From Burkholderiales bacterium (lineage in GTDB: Bacteria > Pseudomonadota > Gammaproteobacteria > Burkholderiales > Burkholderiaceae), in contig CANBUA010000244.1 in assembly GCA_947372535.1 (NCBI GenBank), positions 1-7,334 of the forward strand: a DNA stretch of 7,334 bases, read 5' to 3'. The position numbers and the translations under genes were made by a program. The notes beneath the pieces were generated by a model. That model searched no databases and had not been told where the DNA came from. It saw only the letters and a program-made list of their open reading frames with translations. This document shows positions 1-6,156 of the stretch, in pieces (position 1 is the first letter of the stretch; every line of letters starts with the position of its first letter).

Positions 1-113
1 TCAAAACCGCCGTAAAGCGTGTCCTGGCCCAAACCGCCCCACAGCACATCCTGACCCGCCCCGCCTTGGAGACGGTCAGCCGTGTCATAGCCCAGGATCC
101 AGTCATTGCCATC
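1..113 (-). repeat. RTX block 5, cut by the window edge
   Basis: Encodes residues 881-917 and continues off the left edge. DGNDWILGYDTADRLQGG is followed by GGAGQDVLW and GGLGQDTLY. The entry unit DxxDxLxG is the same kind that opens blocks 2 and 4, so the modular pattern continues beyond the window. Confidence 0.9.
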
Positions 114-2753
114 CGTCGGATCGTTGAGCTTCTGGCGGATGTCGCTGTCTGTCCAGACGCTGCCATCGGCGAACTCGATGCGGGCGATGCGCTCAGCGTT
201 GGCAGAGGCACTGAATTGCGCGCCGACGACCAGGACATCATCGGTGCCGAGGATCGAGATGGTCAATGCATCCGACAGATAGCGCACATCTTCATCAAGG
301 ATCGTGCCGTCCGGCATGTCCCATAAAAACGAGGAGACATCGCCCCGGCGCAGTTGCAGGTCCGAAGGCTTCACATCGACGCCCAGGCGCAGCACATTGG
401 CCGTGCCAGGGGCCAATTGGGAAGGCAGCACGCTGATGGCGTCGTAGCCCGCTCCCCGGCCAAAGACATAAGTGTCGTCGCCCGCCCCGCCCATCAGGGT
501 GTCACTGCCGGCACCACCATCCAGGGTGTCGTCACCTGCACCACCTTGCAGAAAGTCGTCGCCATCGCCACCGTCAAGGAAGTCAGCGCCATCATCGCCC
601 CGAAGCAGGTCGTCATCGCCTTGGCCCTCCAGCGTGTCCTGGCCAAGGCCGCCCTCCAATTGATCGTTGCCGCCCCGACCAACAAGGACGTCATCACCGC
701 CAAAACCGCGCAGCCAGTCATCGCCGCTGAAGCCAGTGATGGTGTCAGCGAATTCCGAACTGCCATTGGCACGGGCCCGAATGGCCGCCTCGATCTGGGC
801 TGTGTCCCAAACCGTGCCGTCGGCGAACACCAATGCCTCGATCGGGTTGACGACCTGGCCATTCACCGTGGTTTGGCGCACGGTCAGAACATCCGAGGTG
901 CCCACGATGTTGATCACGAGCACATTGGAGGAAGTTCGCCAGAGCAATACATCGGCTGGCGCCACGCCAGGACCCAGGCGCACTTTGTCGAAATCACCGG
1001 CCAGTGGCGCATCGGCATGGATGAGGTCACTGCCAGATCCCCTGCCAAACACATAGACATCCATCCCGGCGCCGCCATCCAGGGTGTCCGCGCCCGCCCC
1101 GCCATCCAAGGTGTCGTTGCCACCTTGGCCGGCCAGGACGTCAGCGCCCGCGCCGCCGAACAACTGGTCATGGCCTTCTCCGCCCTGGAGCACGTCTTCG
1201 TCCAGGCCGCCCCACAGGACGTCATCGCCAGCACCGCCAAACAGCGAATCTCGGCCCACCTGGCCATACAAGGTGTCGGCCTCTGCAGAGCCCGAGATCA
1301 CATCGTCGCCAGCACCGCCGTTGACGGCATGGTTCCCGCCAACCATCAGCACTTGATTCACCGCCTTGACCGGAATGCTGACCGGCGGCAAGGAGGCCAG
1401 ATCTGCAGCCTGCAACGTCTGCCCGTCAGCAAAGACGAGGCGGCCCTTGGCCGAGGCGGCGAAATACCCGTTGATGACCAGGCGATCGTCGCTGCCGATC
1501 ACGTCCATGACCAGCGTGTCTGACAGCTGGTCGCGCATCAAGTTTACTTGCCCGACTGTCAGGCCCACGGCCACCACGTCTGTCTCATCCAGTGCCAGCA
1601 CAGTGTCGATGCCGGCACCCAAGCCAAAAACGTAGGTGTCTGCCCCGGCCCCGCCATCCAACACATCCCTGCCGGCGCCGCCATCAAGGGTGTCGTTCCC
1701 GGCATTGCCCCTGAGCGAGTCGTCGCCGATCCCGCCCAACAACCAGTCACGCCCTACGCCGCCATCCAGGGTGTCACGGCCCGCTCCGCCAAAAATCGTG
1801 TCATCAAGCGAGGTGCCGAACAGCGTGTCCGCATCGTCAGTAGGCACAGCCACCAGGGCTTGCACATCCGCCAGGCCCAGGACCGTGCCATCGGAGAACC
1901 TGATGGACATCCACGCGTCAAAAAGATCCGTGATCTGGGACGGCACACCATTGATGCGTACCGTGGAGATCACCGCCGTGTTGGCGAAGTAGTCCGTCAC
2001 CACGAGCTGGTCGCTCGTGCCGGACAGGCCGAGCACCAGACTGTCACCTTGGCGCGCAAACCTGACATCGCTCAGTTGGATGTCACCGCTCAAACGAATC
2101 ACATCACGGTCCGCGTTTGACATCGCCTTGACTTCGCCCGCCACCGTGTCCTGACCATCTCCGCGCCCAAACACGTAGGTGTCGGTGCCCGAACCGCCAT
2201 TCAAATAGTCGTTGCCAGCGCCCCCTTGGAGCGTGTCCGCGCCATCACCGCCGTCGAGCCCGTCGTTGCCGGCCCCCCCCAGAAGCAGGTCATTGCCCAT
2301 GCCGCCAGAGAGCGCATCCGCACCCGCGTCGCCGCTGAGCACATCGTCACCATCATCGCCCCTGAGGTTGTCAGCGCCTGTCCCACCGTAGAGCCAGTCG
2401 TCGCCAATGCCGCCATTGATAAAATCGTCACCTGCCAGACCGAAAAGCGTGTCATTGCCGCCGCCGCCTGACATGCCGTCACGCCCGTGGTACCCCGTCC
2501 TTTCGTCGTCACCGTCGGTCGAGACCAGCAGCGCTTGCGCCACCTGAGCTGGGGTCCACGTCCTGCCGTCAGCAAATACCAGGCGTGCCGCGCTCGCACC
2601 CAGATGACCCGAGGCGGTGAAATACGACTCAACCGTGGCATAGATTTGGCCTGAAGAGTCTTTGATCACCAGCGAGCCAACATCCCGGCTGAGGACAATG
2701 TTGGCGCTGTTGAGCGCCGGAACCAGGCGCACGGGTTCAATGGCAACGGTCAT
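1..2753 (-). CDS. Large modular RTX (haemolysin-type Ca2+-binding repeat) protein, N-terminal 917 residues, C-terminus beyond window
   Basis: Reading the minus strand from ATG at 2753-2751 gives 917 codons without a stop, running off the left edge. Five glycine/aspartate blocks of the nonapeptide type GGxGxDxLx lie at residues 95-187, 306-368, 474-561, 664-756 and 881 onward. Each complete block ends in a (D)TYVFGxGxGxD-like motif (193, 374, 567, 762), followed by a 70-110 residue beta-rich domain. These domains end in F-[AS]-D-G-x-x-[WL] (286, 441, 643, 861) and resemble the haemolysin-type calcium-binding related domain (PF06594 type). Residues 14-76 are another copy of that domain, so the protein opens with half a module. 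There is no N-terminal signal peptide or membrane segment, as expected for type I secretion substrates, whose signal is C-terminal. RTX blocks fold into calcium-bound beta-rolls outside the cell. The start is supported by a Shine-Dalgarno AAGGGA six bases upstream. Whether it is an adhesin, S-layer-like protein, toxin or enzyme cannot be told without the C-terminus. Confidence 0.95.
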   Translation of the reverse strand, partial: MTVAIEPVRLVPALNSANIVLSRDVGSLVIKDSSGQIYATVESYFTASGHLGASAARLVFADGRTWTPAQVAQALLVSTDGDDERTGYHGRDGMSGGGGNDTLFGLAGDDFINGGIGDDWLYGGTGADNLRGDDGDDVLSGDAGADALSGGMGNDLLLGGAGNDGLDGGDGADTLQGGAGNDYLNGGSGTDTYVFGRGDGQDTVAGEVKAMSNADRDVIRLSGDIQLSDVRFARQGDSLVLGLSGTSDQLVVTDYFANTAVISTVRINGVPSQITDLFDAWMSIRFSDGTVLGLADVQALVAVPTDDADTLFGTSLDDTIFGGAGRDTLDGGVGRDWLLGGIGDDSLRGNAGNDTLDGGAGRDVLDGGAGADTYVFGLGAGIDTVLALDETDVVAVGLTVGQVNLMRDQLSDTLVMDVIGSDDRLVINGYFAASAKGRLVFADGQTLQAADLASLPPVSIPVKAVNQVLMVGGNHAVNGGAGDDVISGSAEADTLYGQVGRDSLFGGAGDDVLWGGLDEDVLQGGEGHDQLFGGAGADVLAGQGGNDTLDGGAGADTLDGGAGMDVYVFGRGSGSDLIHADAPLAGDFDKVRLGPGVAPADVLLWRTSSNVLVINIVGTSDVLTVRQTTVNGQVVNPIEALVFADGTVWDTAQIEAAIRARANGSSEFADTITGFSGDDWLRGFGGDDVLVGRGGNDQLEGGLGQDTLEGQGDDDLLRGDDGADFLDGGDGDDFLQGGAGDDTLDGGAGSDTLMGGAGDDTYVFGRGAGYDAISVLPSQLAPGTANVLRLGVDVKPSDLQLRRGDVSSFLWDMPDGTILDEDVRYLSDALTISILGTDDVLVVGAQFSASANAERIARIEFADGSVWTDSDIRQKLNDPTDGNDWILGYDTADRLQGGAGQDVLWGGLGQDTLYGGF
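486..764 (-). repeat. RTX block 4 (about ten nonapeptides)
   Basis: Encodes residues 664-756. It starts with the degenerate SSEFADTITGF entry unit, then units such as GGDDVLVGR, GGLGQDTLE, GDDGADFLD and GGAGDDTLD. It ends in TYVFGRGAGYD at 761-771. It matches block 1 in length (93 residues). Confidence 0.92.
1071..1334 (-). repeat. RTX block 3 (about ten nonapeptides)
   Basis: Encodes residues 474-561. Most units are canonical (GGAGDDVLW, GGEGHDQLF, GGAGADVLA). Unit GGLDEDVLQ at 515-523 has aspartate where the central glycine is normal. GQVGRDSLF and GQGGNDTLD have glutamine for the second glycine. The block ends in VYVFGRGSGSD at 566-576. Confidence 0.92.
1650..1838 (-). repeat. RTX block 2 (shortest block, about seven nonapeptides)
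   Basis: Encodes residues 306-368. It opens with the degenerate units DDADTLFGT and SLDDTIFGG, then regular GGAGRDTLD, GGVGRDWLL, GGIGDDSLR and so on. It is followed by TYVFGLGAGIDT at 373-384. At 63 residues it is about two thirds the length of the other complete blocks. Confidence 0.92.
2193..2471 (-). repeat. RTX block 1 (about ten nonapeptides)
   Basis: Encodes residues 95-187, tandem units such as GGGGNDTLF, GGIGDDWLY and GGAGNDGLD. Units 3 to 5 vary, with GDDGDDVLS and GDAGADALS replacing GG by GD. The aspartates and glycines expected for calcium beta-roll turns are present in nearly every unit. The block passes directly into TYVFGRGDGQDT at 192-203. Confidence 0.93.
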
Positions 2754-2759
2754 GTGATT

Positions 2760-2765
2760 TCCCTT
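2760..2765 (-). promoter_or_regulatory. Shine-Dalgarno site of the RTX gene
   Basis: On the minus strand AAGGGA lies six bases upstream of ATG 2753-2751. It supports this start even though the protein begins in the middle of a repeat module. An A-rich run (ATTAAAAAAATCC) sits just upstream of it. No convincing -35/-10 pair was found for this strand. Confidence 0.7.
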
Positions 2766-3005
2766 GGATTTTTTTAATGGACAGCCTGCGCCGTCTTCCC
2801 ACCTGGGGTTCAGTTGCAGGCACCAGCATTGTCGCCAGACGGTACCAACTCTTGCCGGGCGACGCCATCATGCTAGAAGAAAAATACCGCGCGCGCCTCC
2901 GGGATCACCATAGGAGCCCAACGCACCGGACACCAAGCCGGACCGAAAAAGCCCCTGGTTTCAGTCCCGCCGCCTGTAAAACCCTAGGCGAGAGCCGCCG
3001 CAGGG

Positions 3006-3014
3006 TGCAATAAT
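3006..3014 (+). promoter_or_regulatory. Candidate extended -10 promoter element of rppH
   Basis: TGCAATAAT fits the extended -10 pattern TGnTATAAT with five of six bases of the hexamer correct. No good -35 hexamer lies 16-18 bases upstream, which extended -10 promoters tolerate. Transcription would begin near 3020-3022. That is downstream of the alternative ATG at 3013 and about 22 bases before the preferred start at 3043. Inferred from sequence only. Confidence 0.4.
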
Positions 3015-3032
3015 GAAATCAGTTAAGTATTC

Positions 3033-3036
3033 GGAG
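3033..3036 (+). promoter_or_regulatory. Shine-Dalgarno site deciding the rppH start
   Basis: GGAG lies six bases before ATG 3043. A competing AGGG at 3002-3005 lies seven bases before ATG 3013. The family's conserved N-terminus begins with MLDREGF, encoded from 3043, so this site is preferred. Confidence 0.6.
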
Positions 3037-3042
3037 TTGATC

Positions 3043-3693
3043 ATGCTCGATCGTGAAGGCTTCCGCCCCAACGTCGGCATCATCCTGCTCAACCAGCGCA
3101 ACCAGGTTTTTTGGGGCAAAAGGATCCGCACCCATTCCTGGCAGTTCCCGCAAGGCGGGATCAAGCACGGTGAATCGCCTGAGCAGGCGATGTTCCGCGA
3201 ATTGCACGAAGAGGTCGGTCTTCGGCAAGAGCACGTACGCATTGTGGCCCGCACGCGCGATTGGTTGCGCTACGAGGTGCCCCAGCATTTCATCCGCCGT
3301 GACGCGCGCGGTCACTACCGTGGTCAGAAGCAGATCTGGTTCCTCCTTCAACTGGTGGGCCGCGATTGCGACATGAACCTGCGCGCTACCAGCCACCCCG
3401 AGTTCGACGCCTGGCGTTGGAACGAGTATTGGGTGCCGCTGGAAGCCGTGATCGAGTTCAAGCGCGGGGTGTATGAAACCGCCCTGACCGAGTTGTCCCG
3501 CTTCTTGCCGATGCAGAAAAATCCCCCACAAAACCGCTTCATGCGGGGACACATGCGTGGTTCGAACCAGGAACACACCGGCCATGAACTGCGGTGCGAT
3601 GAGCAGGCTGGCGGGCCAGGGGCCATCGCGGTCACGCAAGACAATGCCACGGCCCTGGTCCATGACGACATCTGGGGCGACGGCACTGGCTGA
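3043..3693 (+). CDS. rppH: RNA pyrophosphohydrolase RppH (Nudix hydrolase)
   Basis: RppH removes pyrophosphate from 5'-triphosphate mRNA ends in the cytoplasm, which opens transcripts to decay by RNase E. The 216-residue product starts [18 protein letters not shown] complete Nudix box spans G38 to L60 (G-x5-E44-x7-R52-E53-L-x-E56-E57-x-G-L), with the metal-binding glutamates E53, E56 and E57. Family hallmarks include HSWQFPQGG (31-39), WLRYEVP (74-80), [11 protein letters not shown] (94-104) and PEFDAWRW (119-126). ATG 3043 is chosen over the in-frame ATG 3013, which would add [10 protein letters not shown], because family members begin here, GGAG lies six bases upstream, and a probable promoter overlaps 3013. 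Residues 157-216 form a low-complexity tail. Only NRFMRG near its start recalls other burkholderial RppH tails, and the E. coli enzyme is about 176 residues. The next gene is convergent, five bases away. Confidence 0.96.
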   Translation: MLDREGFRPNVGIILLNQRNQVFWGKRIRTHSWQFPQGGIKHGESPEQAMFRELHEEVGLRQEHVRIVARTRDWLRYEVPQHFIRRDARGHYRGQKQIWFLLQLVGRDCDMNLRATSHPEFDAWRWNEYWVPLEAVIEFKRGVYETALTELSRFLPMQKNPPQNRFMRGHMRGSNQEHTGHELRCDEQAGGPGAIAVTQDNATALVHDDIWGDGTG

Positions 3694-3710
3694 TCAGCTC
3701 AAGGGCTGAT
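3693..3710. terminator. Weak inverted repeat between convergent stops (possible bidirectional terminator)
   Basis: ATCAGC at 3693-3698 pairs with GCTGAT at 3705-3710 across a six-base loop. It overlaps the last base of the rppH stop and the whole stop of the regulator gene. The perfect palindrome GCTGATCAGC (3689-3698) shares its left arm. No run of T follows on either strand, so an intrinsic terminator is doubtful. Confidence 0.25.
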
Positions 3711-4640
3711 TGGCCTTGATCGGTAATCTGACGGCGAACACCCCAGCGCCCGCTTGAAGGCTTGGGCGAATGCCGCCGCAGATTGATACCCCACGGCCCG
3801 GGCCACCTCAACCACGGGCAAAGCGCTTTCCTGCAAACGCCTCGCCGCCAGGTGCATGCGGTGCTGCGTGAGGTAGGCCTGGGGCGGCATGCCAAGCAAT
3901 TGCGTGAAGCGCGCGGCCAGCACCGAGCGCGACACGCAGCCCACCCGCGCCAGTTCGGCCAGTTGCCAGGGCCGCTCCGGCTCGCGGTGGATGGCGCCCA
4001 GCACGCGCGAGACCATCCCGTCCTTGAGCCCCATCAGCCAGCCGGCCGGCGCCTGCATCGGGCCATCCAGGTAGACACGAAGGCTTTGGATGAAGAGGAT
4101 GTCGCCCAGGCGGTCGATCACGGCCTGGCGCGCCAGGTTCTCCGAGCGCAGTTCATTGTCCAGGTAAGCCAGCCCCATCGACAGCCAGGTGGGCAAGGCC
4201 TGCGTGCCCCATTGCAAGCTCAGGCAAGGCGGCAGCCCGCCGCACAACCAGGCTGGCGAGACGCCTTCGATGCGCATGCGTCCGCTCAGGGTGCGGGCCA
4301 CGCAGGCCTGCCCCGAACTGATCGACAAGGCATCCACCGTTGCCGTGCTCGATTGCGCCCACTGCTTGAGCAGATCAACCCCACCTGAGGAGGCGATCTG
4401 TTTCTGCGCGCTCAGCGCGTGCGGCTCGCCTTGAGGGAAGAAGGCCACATCACCCACCTTGAGCGCCAAAGGCTCACCCTGCTCACCCCGGTGCAGCCAC
4501 ACCCGCCCCTCGGTCACGAGGTGAAAACAAGGCTGGTTCACAGGCCCTGCGCGCAGCACCCCCTGAGCCCCCAGCCGGGTTCTCACAACGGTGACATCGC
4601 GGATGCGCACATCCGCCAACAGTTCGCTCATGGGGTCCAT
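3699..4640 (-). CDS. AraC-family transcriptional regulator with N-terminal cupin domain
   Basis: The product has 313 residues. The N-terminal 200 or so fit the AraC-associated cupin (cupin_6 type): MDPMSELLADVRIRD, then FHLVTEGRVWLH, then GDVAFFPQGEPHALS. This part probably binds a small ligand or mediates dimerisation. The C-terminus is a typical AraC double helix-turn-helix. The first helix pair is about residues 225-249 (WQLAELARVG...RFTQLLG), the second about 274-300, ending in the family signature FAQAFKRALGCSPSDYR. Start choice: a GTG at 4643, this ATG at 4640 and an ATG at 4631 are all in frame. M-D-P-x-S-[ED]-L-L is the usual opening of this subfamily, so 4640 is preferred, although AGGG lies very close to it. 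The gene is divergent from the two acyl-CoA dehydrogenase genes, which are its likely targets together with its own promoter. Ligand unknown. Confidence 0.93.
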   Translation of the reverse strand: MDPMSELLADVRIRDVTVVRTRLGAQGVLRAGPVNQPCFHLVTEGRVWLHRGEQGEPLALKVGDVAFFPQGEPHALSAQKQIASSGGVDLLKQWAQSSTATVDALSISSGQACVARTLSGRMRIEGVSPAWLCGGLPPCLSLQWGTQALPTWLSMGLAYLDNELRSENLARQAVIDRLGDILFIQSLRVYLDGPMQAPAGWLMGLKDGMVSRVLGAIHREPERPWQLAELARVGCVSRSVLAARFTQLLGMPPQAYLTQHRMHLAARRLQESALPVVEVARAVGYQSAAAFAQAFKRALGCSPSDYRSRPISP

Positions 4641-4675
4641 CACCCTGCACTTTGCCCGATGCTGGAGGCTTTTTG

Positions 4676-4724
4676 ATTGCCAGCGTCCGATTCAATCCTG
4701 GCAATTCGCCACGTTTGAGCCAGG
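4676..4724. promoter_or_regulatory. Candidate operator: inverted repeat ATTGCCAG/CTGGCAAT plus a third GCCAGG half-site
   Basis: Between the regulator and the dehydrogenase genes, ATTGCCAG (4676-4683) and CTGGCAAT (4698-4705) form a perfect eight-base inverted repeat with a 14-base spacer. A further GCCAGG at 4719-4724 repeats the left half-site exactly 40 bases downstream of it, about four helical turns. The spacing suits a dimeric or looping AraC-type regulator. Binding by the neighbouring regulator is inferred from position only. Confidence 0.45.
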
Positions 4725-4789
4725 TGCACACACCAATTCGGCCGGAGGGGGTGAAATAGGCACTTCACTGAACCTTCGACTGCCCCGAA

Positions 4790-6097
4790 ATGACTTCACT
4801 GACCCGACTGGGCCTGCGCACCCTCAGCCAGATGGCTGGCTCTTCCACCCTGGACCGCCTGGGCCTGCGCAAACCCACGGAGCAAGTGCTCTACCACGGC
4901 ACCAAGACCGGCTTTCGGGTCGTGATCGCGGCCAACCGCGCGTTCAAAGCCGTGCAGCGCCTGGGCGCCCCCGAGCGCCTGCCCAAGCGAGCCGCCGGCG
5001 ACCTGTTCGACCTCACGCCCGATGATGAACAGGCGATGATCGTCGAGGCCATGCGCGTCTACGCGACCGAGCAGTTGCGCCCCGCCGCCCTGGCCGCCGA
5101 CACCCATTACGGCGCCACGCCCGCCCTGCTGGCCGAATGCGCCGACCTGGGCGTGACCACCCTGGGCATCCCCGAAGCCCTGGGCGGTGCGGGCACCGAA
5201 CGCTCGGCCGTGACCAACGCCTTGATCGCCGAAGCATTGGCCCAGGGCGACATGGGCCTGGCCTTTGCCTGCCTGGCACCATCGGCCGTGAGCACCGCGC
5301 TCGTGCTGTGGGGCAGCGCCGAACAGCAATCGACCTACCTGAGCGCCTTCGCGGGCGACAAGCCACCGGCCGCGGCGCTGGCCGTGCAGGAACCCACCGC
5401 CCTGTTCGACCCGTTCAGCCTGCAGACCCGGGCGCGCCTGGTCAACGGCAGCTACGTGATCGACGGCATCAAGTCCATGGTGCCGCTGGCCAACACCGCC
5501 GAGCTGTTCATCGTGGCCGCCGACATCGATGGCCGCGGCCCTGGCCTGCTGCTGGTCGAGTCCAGCAGCGCCGGGCTGTCGCTGGAGGAAGACGTCGCCA
5601 TGGGACTGCGCGCCGCCTCGCCCGCACGGTTGCTGCTCAATGGCGTGAAGGTGCCCGCCAATGCCTTGCTCGGCGAAGGTCGCCCCGAGGTCTACGCCGA
5701 GTGCATCCACCTGGCCCGCCTGGGCTGGTGCGCGCTGAGCGTGGGCTGCTCGCAGGCCGTGCTGGACTACATCGTGCCTTATGTGAACGAGCGCGAGGCT
5801 TTTGGCGAGCCCATCAGCCATCGCCAATCGGTGGCGTTTGCGGTGGCCGACATGGCCATCGAGCTGGACGGCATGCGCCTCCTGACCTGGCGCGCCGCCA
5901 GCCTGGCCGATGCCGACCAGCCCTTCGCGGAAGCCACGGCCCTGGCCCGCAAGCTCTGCGCCGACAAGGGCATGCAGATTGGCAGCCAGGGCGTGCAACT
6001 GCTGGGCGGACACGGCTTCATCAAAGAGCACCCGGCCGAGCGCTGGTACCGCGATCTGCGGGCCACCGGCCTCATGGAAGGCGGCCTGCTGATCTGA
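4790..6097 (+). CDS. Acyl-CoA dehydrogenase family protein, divergent subfamily (possible partner subunit)
   Basis: This 435-residue member of the FAD-dependent acyl-CoA dehydrogenase family would introduce a 2,3 double bond into an acyl-CoA. Residues 1-75 are an N-terminal extension, with the helical N-domain following to about 190. The usual flavin-site motif TEPGxGSD is replaced by QEPTALFDPFSL (200-211). The beta-domain continues with YVIDGIKSMVP (222-232) and MGLRAASPARLLLNGVKVP (271-289). The C-terminal helical domain has REAFGEPISHRQ (335-346), then LLGGHGFIKEHPAERWYRDLR (404-424). It ends MEGGLLI, with E430 at the position of the catalytic glutamate of medium-chain dehydrogenase. ATG 4790 is the first start after an in-frame TGA at 4769. 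It has no good Shine-Dalgarno, and ATG 4832 is an alternative. A second dehydrogenase gene follows after 59 bases, probably in the same transcript. The substrate cannot be told. Confidence 0.92.
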   Translation: MTSLTRLGLRTLSQMAGSSTLDRLGLRKPTEQVLYHGTKTGFRVVIAANRAFKAVQRLGAPERLPKRAAGDLFDLTPDDEQAMIVEAMRVYATEQLRPAALAADTHYGATPALLAECADLGVTTLGIPEALGGAGTERSAVTNALIAEALAQGDMGLAFACLAPSAVSTALVLWGSAEQQSTYLSAFAGDKPPAAALAVQEPTALFDPFSLQTRARLVNGSYVIDGIKSMVPLANTAELFIVAADIDGRGPGLLLVESSSAGLSLEEDVAMGLRAASPARLLLNGVKVPANALLGEGRPEVYAECIHLARLGWCALSVGCSQAVLDYIVPYVNEREAFGEPISHRQSVAFAVADMAIELDGMRLLTWRAASLADADQPFAEATALARKLCADKGMQIGSQGVQLLGGHGFIKEHPAERWYRDLRATGLMEGGLLI

Positions 6098-6108
6098 GCT
6101 GACAGATC
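6091..6108 (+). other. Short hairpin over the stop codon of the first dehydrogenase gene
   Basis: GATCTG (6091-6096) and CAGATC (6103-6108) pair perfectly around the loop AGCTGA. The TGA stop (6095-6097) lies inside. No T-run follows, so it is not a classical terminator. It may be chance, or may mark an mRNA processing or stability point between two co-transcribed genes. Confidence 0.25.
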
Positions 6109-6156
6109 GCACCACTGCACTCGCCTTCCCTGCCCCATCCTCACCGAGATTCCCAG

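Larger units (their letters stand above)
2754..3042. other. Divergent intergenic region between the RTX gene and rppH
   Basis: This 289-base stretch separates two divergent starts. It holds the ribosome-binding sites of both genes and a probable extended -10 element for rppH at its right end. A plus-strand frame of 78 codons crosses it (2777-3013), but its arginine-rich product resembles no family I know. No strong hairpin, RNA gene or mobile-element end was seen. Confidence 0.6.

Noticed and set aside
354..1523. A 389-codon plus-strand frame, and similar frames at 66-326, 472-663, 667-1056, 1084-1356, 1548-2120, 1636-1992 and 2226-2471
   Set aside because: They lie opposite the continuous minus-strand RTX frame. 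Their alanine/proline/valine-rich repetitive products are the antisense image of the GGxGxDxLx repeat.
494..2641. Minus-strand frames at 494-862, 914-1267, 1559-1750, 1754-1951 and 2201-2641
   Set aside because: They are out of phase with the RTX frame (they do not share the phase of ATG 2753). They contain methionine/threonine-rich shadows of the repeat DNA and have no family resemblance.
1..2753. The glycine/aspartate repeat DNA as a possible CRISPR or tandem DNA repeat array
   Set aside because: Units are 27 bases, conserved at amino-acid but not nucleotide level, and keep an open reading frame. It is a protein repeat, not a DNA-level array.
2777..3013. 78-codon plus-strand frame in the intergenic region, whose TAA overlaps an ATG of rppH (TAATG)
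   Set aside because: The overlap looks like translational coupling, but the product is arginine-rich with no recognisable motif or good ribosome-binding site. The preferred rppH start is also 30 bases further on.
3019..3663. 214-codon minus-strand frame opposite rppH
   Set aside because: It lies antisense to an unmistakable Nudix gene and has no motif of its own; it is a GC-rich shadow.
6085..6097. The first dehydrogenase ending at MEGGLLI as a truncation or nonsense mutation
   Set aside because: The end falls immediately after the catalytic-glutamate position, and my recollection is that relatives with a similar EGG-LL[IV] end exist, so it looks like the natural C-terminus of a subfamily.
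5137..6102. 321-codon plus-strand frame within the first dehydrogenase
   Set aside because: It is a +1/+2 shadow of the real frame, arginine/proline/glycine-rich, with no motif.
4796..6115. 439-codon minus-strand frame opposite the first dehydrogenase, and 459 codons at 5779-7158 opposite both
   Set aside because: Long antisense frames are common in high-GC genes with GC-rich third positions. The products are glycine/alanine/histidine-rich with no family signature, while the sense strand encodes clear dehydrogenases.
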